Shown here in pieces: positions 42,333 through 54,769 of a stretch of 64,000 nt of DNA; within the stretch, counting starts at the first letter, position 1; each line of letters opens with the position of its first letter. Under the pieces are notes generated by a model. That model was not told the origin of the DNA. It searched no databases and saw only the letters and a program-made list of their open reading frames with translations. The position numbers and the translations under genes are program-made. This stretch comes from Meandrina meandrites. Lineage: Eukaryota > Cnidaria > Anthozoa > Scleractinia > Meandrinidae. The stretch covers positions 13,607,996 through 13,671,995 of the forward strand of contig OY855904.1 of the NCBI GenBank assembly GCA_963693305.1, read 5' to 3'.

Positions 42333-44152
42333 TAATTAATGATGTCCATGCATTCTGCCCTATCTCTAAACTTTGAGATTTCCGAAGGTGTTCCGATTAA
42401 AACACGAGTGCCAAGGGAGGTAATTATGGAAATCACATTCCATGCTTTAATGAGATCAGAAAAGAACAATGCGGAACAGAATGCTCTCGATTTAACAAAG
42501 AAAAAAGACAGAATCTTTTTACATCAGATTTTGAAATGCAAACAAATGATTTGTTTCTACGTCTTGAATCTTTTCAGCTACCAATTCTAAACTTCAAACT
42601 TTAATTTTAAAACTACATTAAATCTTTAGTATTTCTTTTTTCTTTAAATTTTACAAATCCTTTGAGAAAAACTATTTCTTCCCAAACTTACAAAAAAATA
42701 CCACAACTTCGCTTAAAGTTGGTTTTTAATTCATTTAAGTCACCACAACCTGCGATTCCTTTGCTCAGCACTAAAACAATCACGACCTCTGATTGGTTCC
42801 GAATTTTTACTCATGCGCAGATTGCTCATTTTCAATTCTTTCCCTATTCAAATTTGTTTGTTTTATATACTTTTTTCCATCCTCTAATTAAATTTTAGCA
42901 ATCATTTTTAAAAAAGACTGTTCTTAACTGCATACATCAAGTTGCACATTAATTACATGGCATTACTGACCTTTTCGGGCAAGGATGAAAAATTTGTACA
43001 AGAAAGAAAACTTCGGTATACTGCCAAAGCTTGATGAGACCATAGGGTTTTTAATTTTTTTGAATTATTTGCAAATTCGATGTTGTAGAATTACGTGCAA
43101 TTCTACTATTACCAACTGCTTTTAAAAAACTGGGCAAATGTTCAAATGCTTACTGTCCACTGAAGTACGATTGCTATCTAATAATTCGAATAAAATAAAT
43201 TAAGATAATTTTCACAGTTTCAGAAAGTCAACAAATAATCTTGTGCATGCTTAACACTACATGGTATAATTTATTAATTAAAAAGATAAACTAACCATTC
43301 TCTAAATTAACGCCAACCCGTCCTACAAAAAAACCTTGAGGAGGGACACAACTCTTGGAATTGACATTTTTGGGAGACAACAGGTCTCCATAAATCAATC
43401 AACTTTGAAACTTCTTTTATTTATTATTTATTTCATCCGCACGATTCACCAAGCTTAGCTTTAGCCATAATAAGGCTAAACTAGAAAATAAAGTAAGAGA
43501 AACATAACTTGAAAGATTGTAGACTACTTTGGGAAAAGATATATATTTGTCAAGCGTCAAACAATAACTTGTTTGATATTATAAATTTATCATTTTATTC
43601 TAACGTTTATATAAATATCGTTTGTCACAAATAACTCCGCCATACTGTAATTTCTTCTATCATATCTTGTGGCAATTTCAGAACTTATATTTAATCTTAT
43701 CGTGATATTTTATATTTTATAGTTACAAATCATCGTTATAAATTATTTAAATCATTATAAATTATCATTACAAATGGGTATAAAGTTTCCTTTGGAAACT
43801 GCTAACAACAATATGCATGGCTGCAATAAGATTGTTAAGCCGGGTTATCTTAGTAAATTAATATTCGGATCTTGTGTAGAAAGTCTAATAAGATTCCAGC
43901 TTTCTTACTGATAAAGTTGACGGATTCTAAAGCCGTTAAAATTAGCAGACCCTCTACAAAAAAGTTAAAATGTAGTGAAATTTATTTATAGATCTCACAC
44001 TAACTTCGTCATTTTTCCGCCATCGTAAATTGCCTTTATGCTGCGTAAACGGGCAAGTAAATATTTTTTTCCCTTTTCTTCGTAAAAATGCGAGAAAGGG
44101 AATGTTGTCTCAAGAATTCACTTTAGAAATAATATTAAGATAATCTTACGCT
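42333..44152. other. AT-rich 3' flank of receptor copy 5
   Basis: No gene is supported over 1.8 kb. The 43010-43140 part is related to 16497-16640, the downstream flank of a receptor pseudogene. Confidence 0.4.
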
Positions 44153-44998
44153 TTAGTTTTCTTTACAGAGTAGCTTGTATATTTCCATTTTAATATCCTT
44201 CTTAAAAAATGCATACAACAAAGGATTCACTGCTGAGTTCAGAACTAAAAGACAAGTGACTACCTGACCAGCTTTCTCGGACACTTGACAAGAAAACGTC
44301 ATGCACAAAATCAAAGAATTTACCACCATGTAGCATCCCAAGAAGAACAGGACTAAAGCAATTATGAAGGGCGCTGTGTTCTGCTTTCTTCGTCGAGGCG
44401 AAGTTGCAGCTTCCGTTGAGTGGCTGGGCTGAACCTGCAGTTCGATAGCCGCTTCTCGGTACGACTGTGCACGCGCAACAACTAGGATACGAACAACAGC
44501 GTAGAAGAGCAGCACGCAGGATATTATGTCAAAGAGCGAGACGCCGGTTAATCGTAAGACTTTGTGCACAGTGTTGGAGTTTGTGGCGTACATTCCCACA
44601 AAAAGCGACATCGAGATTGCAAAGGGAATCAACCATGCTGCTAAAACAACTAAACCAGGGCATCTTTTTGTCATGCAGGAACTGTATTTAAAAGGATGAA
44701 CGATTGCGGTGAAACGATCCCAAGTCAAGGTACAAAGATTTGTGACCGAAGAGTGAAGGAAGAACCAGAAGAATGCCATTTGCACCATCATGTTGCACGC
44801 CATTGAGTAGTTACAAACATAACTTGATGGAAAAACCGCGATTCCGACCCCAAAGTCGGCCACTGCCAAGGAAAGGACAAGCCAGTTTGCTGAGGAATGC
44901 AGTCGGCGACGTTTGGCGACAAGGAAGACCACAAAGCCATTCCCTGCTGCTGCTACAATTGAAAGTAACCAGCCGATAATATTGAACCAATTTTCCAT
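44153..44998 (-). CDS. class A GPCR, orphan, array copy 5
   Basis: A complete 281-residue receptor from the ATG at 44998 (MENWFNIIGW), which aligns with the other copies. An upstream in-frame ATG at 45151 would add 51 residues rich in Ser, Lys and Asn with no signal peptide; I prefer the shorter form. Features are AAGNGF in TM1, LAVAD, loop-1 sequon NYS, TWDRFTAIVHP at TM3 (DRF in place of DRY), TM6 GCYMVVNSLILC and TM7 NPLLYAF. Loop 2 is YATNSNTVHKVL, again without cysteine. The C-terminus is LLCKEN. TWDR, VNSLILC and the MENW start place it with the right-hand group. The upstream flank of the left-hand group is not recognisable here. Ligand unknown. Confidence 0.92.
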   Translation of the reverse strand: MENWFNIIGWLLSIVAAAGNGFVVFLVAKRRRLHSSANWLVLSLAVADFGVGIAVFPSSYVCNYSMACNMMVQMAFFWFFLHSSVTNLCTLTWDRFTAIVHPFKYSSCMTKRCPGLVVLAAWLIPFAISMSLFVGMYATNSNTVHKVLRLTGVSLFDIISCVLLFYAVVRILVVARAQSYREAAIELQVQPSHSTEAATSPRRRKQNTAPFIIALVLFFLGCYMVVNSLILCMTFSCQVSEKAGQVVTCLLVLNSAVNPLLYAFFKKDIKMEIYKLLCKEN

Positions 44999-45151
44999 TT
45001 CAATCGACTTCTTGAAACTTAATCGTTCCAGGTTATTCAGTGAAGGCTTTGAATGCAGGGGGAAACAAATTTGCTTTCGCTGAACGTTATCGCTGTAACC
45101 GATGCCCTTTCCATAAATGTTGGGATATGTTTCGGATGACTCATCTGACAT

Positions 45152-46011
45152 ATCAGACAGCTATCCATCTGACTTCATCTGATTTCAGAATCAAATCTGT
45201 TTCCAATCCTATTGTTGACATTTTTTTCATAAACTTTAATTAGCGAATTTCGTCCGATGCCAGTTGTCCATCTCGTCAGAAAGGGGGCCACTCAATAAAT
45301 GGCGATCAACAAAATGTTCTTTAGTTATAAAAACCGAAAGTCTTCTTAAAATCTAGGCACGTGTTGCGCCGTAAGTTTTTTCAGTTCGATATGATAAACG
45401 AAATTGAAAATCTCCAGTAAATGCTAATTCATAAACTATAATGAGACACCCAAATTGTCAAGATCTTGTGTTTTATTTATAGAATAAAAAAGCGCATAAT
45501 TAACATGGGGAGCGAGAAAAGAAATAACATGAGGGGACACAAGCGGCCTCAGCTGTAAGTATTGTTTCTGCGCGAAAGTGTCATAATCCGCCCTTATGCC
45601 ACTGAAATGTCATTAGACCTAAAGCAGGCCAGATGAGGGCGAATAAATATGAGAAGATAAATGAATAAATGCGTGATATCAAAATGTCATCGGCTAATGC
45701 TCTTGTTTCACACGCAATTAATTAGTGCCTTTATTCCGAGGGGCCGTTCCTTTGCGTTACGTTACAGATTATAAAGACAAATATATCCACACGATAAAAG
45801 CCGCGGATAAAAACCTTTTATCTACGCGCGCTCTTGTTTCGCGCAGAAACAATAGTTTCTTTATTCGATCGAGTCTCCTTACGTGACAGACGATAATAAT
45901 GATCAACGGATAAATGCACATAAAGGAGGGTACCGTCGACGCCGATAAGTCTTAAAAAAGGTTCGCTTCGCACGATACACTCGTGAGTCAAGATTTTTCC
46001 TCGCCCCGCAA

Positions 46012-46050
<39 letters not shown>

Positions 46051-47190
46051 TAAACCACCTGTTCTGCAGGCTAGGACGTGATAGGCAACGATGGCAACAT
46101 CTGCAGAGATTTCGCAACAGGAAGCGCCATTTCTTCTCAAAACATGCAAAAAACAGTAGAACCTTTTGAAGCAATCTGAAGTGAAAATGCCTTCAAGAGG
46201 ATGTTATCTTTGGCTCTTATACTGGGATCACGCTCCTTCTTATCGCATTGTGTCTCCCTTCCACAAAAGACGGCTGATCGAACGTTTGCTCTAGGATCCG
46301 TAGGCTCAGAGGTCGCACAACCCCCACAGTTACAATTACAATTGCAAACAGCGGAACTGAAAAACATGCCACCAACGAATACAAAATCGTACTACGGCCA
46401 GTATTTTCGTGACGGCTATCGCAGTATGTGTTGTGCTGGTAAAGAAAGTGACTCACGGTAAAACCTCGAAAGACAAGAACAGGGCAAAAAAGGAAGAAAA
46501 TTGCGAAGGAAAGGTTTTGCTCGTCAACCTACTAAGCTCCGGCCACAGAACATAAAATGCTTCGTATGGGTTTTATGAAATTTGCATTATTATGATGACG
46601 GAACAAACACCCATATTTCCAGATTTTCTTCAGTAGTGTTCCTTTTCTACGTGTAAATGGTAATTTTATAAGTAGGATTATAAAGAAGGCTCTGTCATCT
46701 CTGATTCTTACAAAAATATGGAACTCTACCTTCTTTCCCCCACGTTTTAGGGGTTTTAAATTCTAACGCGCGGTTTGGGACTGGCACTAGTAACGCGCGC
46801 GGGCAATGTCAATTTTTTCAAAGCAGGTGCTTCCCCCTAAAAGATTTACCATTTAGCAATACAAAACGCTGCAAAAAATCGTCTTAAGCCGTCCCTTAGC
46901 AACTGCTCTAGATCTGTAGTTAAAAAGAAACCCCCTTAACGTTAACCAAGTCGGCGATTGTCCTGTGACTCCCCTCCCTCTCCCCGAGAGTTTGTACTGC
47001 GGACGGGCAGGCGTAATCAACCAAATTCAGTTTTCGGCCTCATGGGTTTACCAAAATCCTTACTAATGAATTCATTCATTCAAACGTCAGAAACTACATT
47101 TTCTTTCAACCGCAAATACGTCGTGATTAGTGTAGAGAAAGGGGGGGGGGGGGGGGGGGGGAGAGGGAGCGGAGGATTTTGGGGGAGATA
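45152..47190. other. non-coding stretch with microsatellites
   Basis: No gene is supported. An AAT microsatellite lies at 46010-46046 and a G run of about 20 at 47141-47161. A minus-strand open frame (46217-46456) includes one hydrophobic stretch (SLVACFSVPLFAIVIVTVG) but starts on GTG and has no partner exon. Confidence 0.4.
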
Positions 47191-49865
47191 AAGGGGGGCC
47201 AGAAAAAAAAAAGAGAATTTCAGGTGACGGCGGGATTGCTGTAAATAACGTCAACCGTGTCATTTCATCGCCTCCTTTTAGCTTCCTCTCTTATTCAGGC
47301 ACGATCTTATAAAAAAAATTATCATTGGTCGTGCAATGGCTTGAAATTATTTAAGCGTTCGTTCAGCGCGGCCGTGCGGTATTACTAAAAACAACAACAG
47401 TAGCAACAGAGAAAAATATACATATAAAAAATCCAATAAAGTGTCGTGCAGCCCCCTCCACTGACGCTTGGATAGCCTTCTCGTCAGATTGTCGACAGAA
47501 TCCTCACCCGAGCTTGACCTTCATGATTTTTTTCGTTAAGACTGGCAACTACTACCTCCATATTATAGGCTAAGTTGGTGTTTCTGAAAAACTTTCTTTT
47601 ACAGTATAGCTATAACAGAAAGTCCAGATAAAGACGCTTGACTAACTTCCCAGTTAAGTCAGTATTGATGGTTGCGACGCTTCTTAAATCTTTTCTTCGT
47701 TTTGATTGAATCAAAAACCTCTTCAGTTAGCTCTCTGGAGGTACGTTTTGTTAGAAGCACATAATTATGCTCTCTCTTTTCTCACTGTCTTCACCTTCCT
47801 TTCTCTTCACGATTGTTAATCTTTCCCATGCAAGATGGAAACGTCCTTGTCAGGTTCATTACAGTTTTTGTCAGCTTATTTGAGGCTTTCTGGAGTTTAT
47901 CGTAGAGTGTTCTTTCTCGCTCTTCAGATTCCTGAAAATATTTCTTGAAACAGTTTATCGCTTGCGAGCAGTTTTGGGGTGTGGTCTTTTGTATATATAC
48001 AGAACCTTTCGCTTGCTGTCGATGAATAAATACAAATCAGCCACTGAATTCAAGGCTTCGTTTACAGTCATTTACAGTGGCCAAGCACTACTTAGTCTAC
48101 TTACGCTTCGTTTTTACAGCCATCCGCGCCTGCAATGAACTTGATGTTTTGCGATCGCTGAGAGAGGACGGGTCGGCGGTGGGGGGATCATGAAAGCTGG
48201 GGGATCATGAAAGCTATCAACACCAACGAGAGGGGATCATTAAAATGCTATTTACTTTGAGGAGGGATTAGGTGAATGCTACGGTGTAGCAACAAAAATC
48301 CTCCGCACCCCCCCTCCTCCCCAGGCAATAAATAATGACCTGTCCCTTATCCATGTTTTTTTCCTTTTCACCGCAAAAAAGCACATGGTAGAAAATTAGA
48401 GGTGGGTAAGCGTGAATTTGAGTGACGTTTTAAGAGGTTTAAAGAAGGGATAGAAGAAAGAAAAATGTTTTTGGAACACCACAAGACAATTGACAGTTGA
48501 GCGTGCATTCAGGTGCTCTTGTTTGTATATAATTTGGTCTACACTTACAAATGTGATAATTATTTTGGAACCACTAGCTGTATTTTTTGAAAAATTTGTC
48601 AATGTAGAGGCTTTTCATCAATTTATATGGACTTCTAGTTTCAAGGTCATTGAAAACATGTAAGACAATAAAATCGGGGCTCCAATGCTGAATTTATAAC
48701 CTCCAAAACTTCATCCTCAAAAATTTCGATAACCGACTATTACAGAATTTGTTCAAACTTTGCCAACATTGAGGCAGCTGTGGGAGGCACATACGCCCTT
48801 GAGTTATTTCCAAAAAAATCTCCTGGTGCCGAGGAATTCAAACGAAAGTGATAAACGCCTTGATGTTATTACATTTGACAACTCCGATTTCAAAATAACA
48901 CTAGTCGTAAGAAATTTCCATCTTTACCTAATTCAGGTGCGGTGATCGTTTTTCGATGGCATTGTTAATGACCATCTGGTTAGTTCTCAAACTTGAGCGG
49001 TTTTGCCCCTTAAAAATCCAATCGAGCCACCTTAAAACTAAAAATTAGCAAGCGAGACAAGGCAAACCAAAACATCGGCAAGGCAAGAACGGCACAATCA
49101 TCTTTCTTTGCCAAAACTGAAAATTACCATTGACAATTTTTCGCCTTAGTTACTGTAGTGTAAATTAATAGTCATAAATTATGCGCTTTGATCGATATGA
49201 TTTTTAAATGTCTTGCTTCCTTTTGTAATGGCAAATTACATGCCACCTTTAATATTTCATCACCATGAATACCATCAATGTTAATAATATAATGTACTTT
49301 AGAAAGAATTATTGCAATCAAAACTCAGAAACTAGGCTTTTACGCTCTCGAAAAAATTATGATTAAGACCATCTGAAATGCATTGCTTTTAGTTTCTAAT
49401 TTGCATTGAAGGCTGCTCTACCTGTTCATAAATTTACCTTTATAGAATCGTAGCTTTAACTGGAATGCCTGTTCGTGTAAAGGCATGAAAGTGAAGGCCT
49501 CTTCCTCGAGGTTTCTTTCTGACTGATAAAAAGTGCTGATTTTTGGAGCCCTTATCGACTATATCTGTGCCTGCTTAGAAATATGACACTGCATAGGAGC
49601 CCATCACACACTGTGGTAAAATCTAATACGCGCATCTCACACTAATGGACGTAAAAACACTAGAAAATACATGCAGATAGACATAATTGATAAGCCTTGT
49701 TTATACTTTCAGACTCTAGAAATAGCTCCTTGCTTACAATTAAAAATTTCAGTTTCTTGTTTTGGCTTTTTCGAAGAAAATAAAAGGTAAACAAAGAATA
49801 AACATGCGAGCAATGTGTTAAGAATGTTACCTATAAGGATCCTGACATCCGAATGAAGTTTTTGT
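47191..49865. other. non-coding stretch and 3' flank of receptor copy 6
   Basis: No firm gene. A minus-strand frame is open without an ATG from 48036 to 47791 and reads CSQAINCFKKYFQESEERER then TLYDKLQKASNKLTKTVMNL, which is coiled-coil-like. It may be a stray exon, at low confidence. GGGGGATCATGAAAGCT is repeated at 48182 and 48199. The unit 3' flank landmark ATGCCACCTTTAATATTTCA..TCACCATGAA is near 49230. Confidence 0.35.
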
Positions 49866-50717
49866 TTATGTTTCTTTGCAAATAAGCTTTCTTATTTCTT
49901 TCTTAATGTCCCGCTTCAAGAACGCGTAAACCAAAGGATTCACTGCGGAGTTCAAAACCAAGAGACTAGTCACAACATGGCCAAATTTAACCGTGGACAC
50001 TTGACAAGAAAAAGTATTGCACAAAATTAAAGAATTTACCACTATGTAGCAACCCAAAAAGAACACAACTAAAGCAATTATGAAGCGCGCTGCGGTGCGT
50101 CTCGTACGTCTGCGCGAAGTTGTAGAATCGCTGGATGAGTGGCTAGGCTGATTCTGTAGTTCAATCGCAGGCTTTGGGTTCGATTGTTCACGTGCAACAA
50201 CCAGGATACGAACAGTGGCATAGAAGAGGAGCACGCAGAATATTATATTAAAAACAGACACGCTGGTTATTCGTAAGATTTTCTGGACAGTTTTGGACTC
50301 TGTAGCGTACATTTCCACAAAAAGGATAAGAAGCGTCGCGAACGGAATCAACCATGCTATCAAGATAACCATGCCAGGGCGTCGCTTAGACATGGCGTTA
50401 TTGTATTTGAAAGGATGAACGATGGCGATGTAACGATCCCAAGTCAAGGCACAAAGATTTGTAACGGAAGAGTGAAGGAAGAACCAGAAAAATGCGACGT
50501 ACACCCTGAAGTTACACGCCATTGAGATATTACAAAAATATCCCGATGGAAACACGGCGATTGCGACCCCAAAGTCGGCCAGTGCCAAGGAAAGGACGAA
50601 CCAGTTGGCTGGGGAATGGAGTCGGCGATTTTTGGCGACTAGAGCGACTACAAATCCGTTTCCTACTGCTGCTACGATTGAAAGGAGCCAGCCGAAAATG
50701 TTGAGCCAATTTTCCAT
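49866..50717 (-). CDS. class A GPCR, orphan, array copy 6
   Basis: A complete 283-residue receptor from ATG 50717 (MENWLNIFGW). It has VGNGFV in TM1, LALADFGVA in TM2 and loop-1 sequon NIS. TM3 reads LTWDRYIAIVHPFKY and loop 2 YATESKTVQKIL, with no cysteine. TM5 is SVFNIIFCVLLF without proline, TM6 GCYIVVNSLILC and TM7 NPLVYAF. Loop 3 is the most diverged of the family (EQSNPKPAIELQNQ, then a Ser-rich stretch and RRRTRRTAA) and may alter G-protein choice, an inference. The tail is LICKET. It groups with copies 5, 7 and 8 by TWDRY and TM6. Confidence 0.93.
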   Translation of the reverse strand: MENWLNIFGWLLSIVAAVGNGFVVALVAKNRRLHSPANWFVLSLALADFGVAIAVFPSGYFCNISMACNFRVYVAFFWFFLHSSVTNLCALTWDRYIAIVHPFKYNNAMSKRRPGMVILIAWLIPFATLLILFVEMYATESKTVQKILRITSVSVFNIIFCVLLFYATVRILVVAREQSNPKPAIELQNQPSHSSSDSTTSRRRTRRTAARFIIALVVFFLGCYIVVNSLILCNTFSCQVSTVKFGHVVTSLLVLNSAVNPLVYAFLKRDIKKEIRKLICKET

Positions 50718-52139
50718 TTCAAGCGAGAACGTGAGAACGTTTGGTCGATTTTAATGGGTAGCCGAAGAGAGGACTAACAATTTATCCCGGTTTTGTTGAA
50801 CGCTATCACCTTCGCTTAATGTTGTATACTTTTAAGAGCCAATGTTGAGAGATGTTTTCTGGGGATGCCCGTTGACGGCTTACCACTGCCGTTGCGTTGT
50901 TCTTTATTTTCACAATTAATCATTGCATGGATTTGGTAGTTTATATGCCGAGAAGCTTCCCTATTGCTGGGTTGCAACCACGTGACAAGGCGGCCATGTT
51001 GGTGGACAAATCAATTATTATTATTATTTTAGTGGTGGAGGAAAATGCTTTGTTCTTGCCCACCAGCATGGCTGCCGTAACGTCAGCTGCAAACCAGCAA
51101 TACCTAGCTCATCAAGCCAAGAGGAACTAGCTGCTTCAAAATACAAACATAGTAAATAATAACCAGTTTCTTTGTAATGCAAATTCTGGACACGATCTTT
51201 TTTGTGGCGTAAATAAATCATGCGTGTTTTATTGATTTTGCAGTAAGGCATAAATTCGGCAGCTTTTTTTCAAAGTGAGATAATGACTTGTTAATGCGAC
51301 GGATATTCCCTACAAACTGCAAAATGCTATGCAACGAGATTATCATAAGGTACGATGGTTATCAAAAGTGTGACGATTATTATTATTACTCAGTGCGACC
51401 GGAAAATACAAATGACCAAAGACCAAAGACTAAACGACCAAACTTGACAAGTGGTATGGCAGCCACAGCAGGAGGAAACCAACGTTTCATAATTTAGTTT
51501 TATGTGGCTACCCACAGTACCATTCGGTACGTAATGTTTCTTTCGTACAATGAAATAAACGCCAACACAAGTTTTAAACCAAAAGAGATGATTAAATTAT
51601 AAAAACAATTTTAAATGTTTCGTCCTGTGCTTTTCAGCTATTTTTTGACATTTCTAATTAGCTTTAATGCCATGTCGGAAAAATGTCACTAACAAGAACT
51701 TATTACTATTTCCTATGGCCGCATGTTATCATTTGCACTGAATTCAATGTGTGCCATATAAATCAGCTCCGTAAACCAGCAGTTTTCTTTAAAAAGTCGA
51801 TTTAAATACTTCGATGAAAACTGTGCGCTTTTAAAAGCGTTCACAAAAAAGATGACAAGGGACAAGAAACAAAAACTGGGTAATAAAAGTATCCTGCATG
51901 TAGCTTATGTTTAAGGCATCTTTAATCAGTACTAGTTTGTCACCAATTAAGAACTTTTATTTTCCGCCATGAATTACTTCTGATGTATAGATCAAGCTGG
52001 CGTGGGCCTCTATATGCGATATTTAAAAAAAATCACGACTTTGTGGATGAACAGTGTCTGGTTCAATTATAACAGGCATGGCAGTTCATTATTTTTAAAT
52101 AATGAAAAGCCCTGAAAGAGAAATTTACTTCACTGTTGG
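50718..52139. other. upstream flank of receptor copy 6, non-coding
   Basis: The E-box/palindrome module of the left-hand copies is not found here. Short repeats (GACCAAAGACCAAAGAC near 51414) occur. No gene is supported. Confidence 0.4.
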
Positions 52140-52235
52140 TTTTATTAGCGACAGTTAGCTTCTTTGATAGTTTTGTAATAAATAACCGAGTTCCGGCAAT
52201 TTTCTTTTTCTTTTCAAAAACGTGAATTCAGAAAC
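52140..52235 (+). repeat. TTCCGGCAAT repeat, single copy
   Basis: AGCTTCTTTGATAGTTTTGTAATAA, then GAGTTCCGGCAATTTTCTTT and GTGAATTCAGAAAC match the unit tandemly repeated at 58660-58940. Confidence 0.65.
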
Positions 52236-52418
52236 TTTTTTTCGAATGGTTCAACAATAATTATTTCATGATTGACACATTTTGTTTTGTTATTCAACAA
52301 CCTTTATTTAACTTACAACCCTGTTGAATATTAACTAACTGAAAGTCCGGGGAGGGCTTGATAATGTAGCAGGGAAGAGCGGGGCTGATGAATGAATTTA
52401 TGAATATTAATGAGCGAT

Positions 52419-52498
52419 TTATCTGTATAAATCCCTCGTTTGAGGGATTTATCTGTATAAATCCCTCGTTTCAGGGATTTATACAGATAAATGCGAGG
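52419..52498. repeat. tandem and inverted 30-base repeat
   Basis: GATTTATCTGTATAAATCCC is repeated twice in tandem (52419 and 52449) and then appears inverted (GGGATTTATACAGATAAAT, 52477), forming a hairpin. Confidence 0.8.
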
Positions 52499-52499
52499 G

Positions 52500-53399
52500 C
52501 TTTTATCTGCATAATTTATAAAACCTCTCATTAGCATTTTTAATATTCTAGGTTCCGATTGATCTATTCCTGACAAAATAAAACTCACTGGACAAATTAA
52601 ACACTGCAATTCCAACATAAAAATTTTACTGCAACCTGATACGAAATACTTTAAGCTATAGCAGTGGCAGCCCAAATATTTTTTTAGTTTACTTTCCCTA
52701 AAAAGTTTAAGTCTTTGAAATAACAAAGCCTTCTTTCATTTCTAAATTCATTTTGGAAATATAAAATTCATGTCAATGGAATCATAAAAGATTAGCTAAG
52801 TTCGGTTGAATTTCCGTCATGCCGTTCTCAATTTAATTGTCGCTGCACACTGCCTCTGTTAAAAATTCCTTCCTCTCGAGTTCAACAACAACGTGCATCT
52901 CATTCTTGAAAAATTGAGAATTCTAAACGTTTCCTTACAACTTATCTGGTGTTCCGAGCAGCCCATGTTCCTGTCCTTGGTTCAACTCTTCATAATTTTT
53001 TTTAGCCGTTCCTGTCGAGGTTTCAATTTCTTCGTACGTTTACTACTACCATTAGACGCTGTACAAAACACGCTAAACCGCACCTTGCGAACAACACACA
53101 GTGCAAAACAAACCATCAAAACAAGCTTGTGTTATTCAAATAAGGTTGCAATCACAATAAATCGCGAAATCCGTGGAAATGCACGATCGGGCTATTCTGA
53201 GAAAACCACACAATGGCAACAATAAAAAAGACTACACTGTTTACGCTCGGAGCCGATGTACTACTAATTAGACGGCTTTTGTCCTCTTGGAAATGGCTTT
53301 ATATAATGATCCCTCATGAATAATATCATAAAATAAGTCAGATAAATACCTCGAACGTCAGTATTAATCCATATACATCTCGGTATTTATCTCTTACAT
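52500..53399. other. non-coding stretch
   Basis: No supported gene. The open frame at 52893-53225 has no recognisable domain. Confidence 0.4.
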
Positions 53400-53570
53400 A
53401 ATCGGTTCCGGCAATTCTACCGTTTGATAAGACTGAATTCAGAAAATGAACCTTAATAAATTTAGTTTCTTGGTGTTTATGAGAAATCGGTTCGGCAATA
53501 CTTTTTCTGTTTGCAAAAAATCTGAATCCAGGTAAAAAGGACTATTAAATTTAGCTCCTTAAGGACGTTC
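53400..53570 (+). repeat. TTCCGGCAAT repeat, two degenerate copies
   Basis: Copies start near 53403 (CGGTTCCGGCAATTCTACCG) and 53489 (CGGTTCGGCAATACTTTTTC). Both are followed by CTGAATTCAG- or CTGAATCCAG-type sequence and then TTTAGCTCCTT or TTTAGTTTCTT. Confidence 0.65.
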
Positions 53571-53728
53571 GCGCTAATTGTTTATGCGCATCCTTACTGC
53601 GCACGTAATTCCTGTCGCAACGCTACGCCACGTCATGCATCGAGCGCGCGCGCTGAGGAAACTTTCCAAACACATATAGGGCGAGTAGCCGTTGCGATAA
53701 CTTCGCTTGCGGTTTGCTAGCTTAAATG

Positions 53729-54210
53729 GTCGGTGACCCCTACTTTTTTCTTAACAGATCACTTTTGTTAACGATTATCTACGTTTTGTGAGAAAATGAA
53801 AAAAAATCTATCGATTAAAAGGTTGATTTTTTTTGCCCCACGCACGTTCGAATTCCGCTTTTTGATCTTTTCGTTTTGCCGTACGACGGGTTCAAATGCC
53901 TCTTCCAGGGCTAAGTTTTGCATAAAAGATGGCAACACTTAAAATTATTTACGCAACAGACGCACTTCTTCAAAATATCACCAAGATCGTTTGCCTCCGT
54001 TTTCTCATCATCGATAACTTAAACTGCAAACCTTGAAAGCCGTGCGAAATTACGTGCGCCAATTTTTCAAAATCAGGGTAGTTTTCTACAGACTTTATCT
54101 CTGAAACGAAGTCGGTGACCCCCACTTTTTTTTGTCTTTCTGACACAAGTAACTCATTATCCGTCCTCAGTAAAAATTTTAGAAAAATCTATCGGACTAG
54201 AAAATTTTCC
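53729..54210 (+). repeat. direct repeat pair of about 100 bases
   Basis: GGTCGGTGACCCCTACTTTTTT (broken here into its two halves) and AAAATCTATCGATTAAAA at 53729-53822 match GTCGGTGACCCCCACTTTTT and AAAATCTATCGGACTAGAAAA at 54111-54203. They may lie within one larger element whose ends I could not find. Confidence 0.55.
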
Positions 54211-54769
54211 CTTAAATAGTCTTGTACTAAGTAGTTGGCAATTCCATAATTTTTCTTGCCTCACGCTAGCTAGGGCCCTGATTTCCATCCACTGCATTGA
54301 GATCTCAGTTGTTTCGTTTCTCTATTTTTTTTAATCGGAAATTAATGGAACGTTGTCGCCCGTGAATTCGTTGTGCTTTTTCACAGCAGGTGTTGGGCTT
54401 TGTCAGTGATCTCGATCCCAGATCTCTTGTGGACGAAGCCGAAAGCGAGATCTGGTCAAGTGAAACAAACTTTTTTGATTGGCTGTTCAATCCGGCTCTT
54501 GTCCAATCCCTTCTTTAACGAACATTTTGCGCGGCAAGCTTGAATGTTTACAAAGCAGCTGTCTCGGGAATTTGAAACGTTTAACAGTATCAAAAAACTT
54601 GCGCCGCTTGCCGTAACACAACCAATCCCAATGAGAGGTTCGTGTTTTTTCGCAATATGGAAACACCGCAAATTTTCAACGCTCGATGAATGGCTTCGCA
54701 ATAATTATTTCGAGTGAAGGAGGATGATTATCTTCCTCAGCATCTGCGCAGGAACTGTTACAGAACTCT
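54211..54769. other. non-coding stretch
   Basis: No supported gene; open frames on the minus strand here are short and without motifs. Confidence 0.4.

Noticed and set aside
46217..46456. Possible membrane-protein exon resembling an adhesion-type receptor TM4
   Set aside because: It has a GTG start, no other helices nearby and no splice partner; one hydrophobic stretch is not enough.
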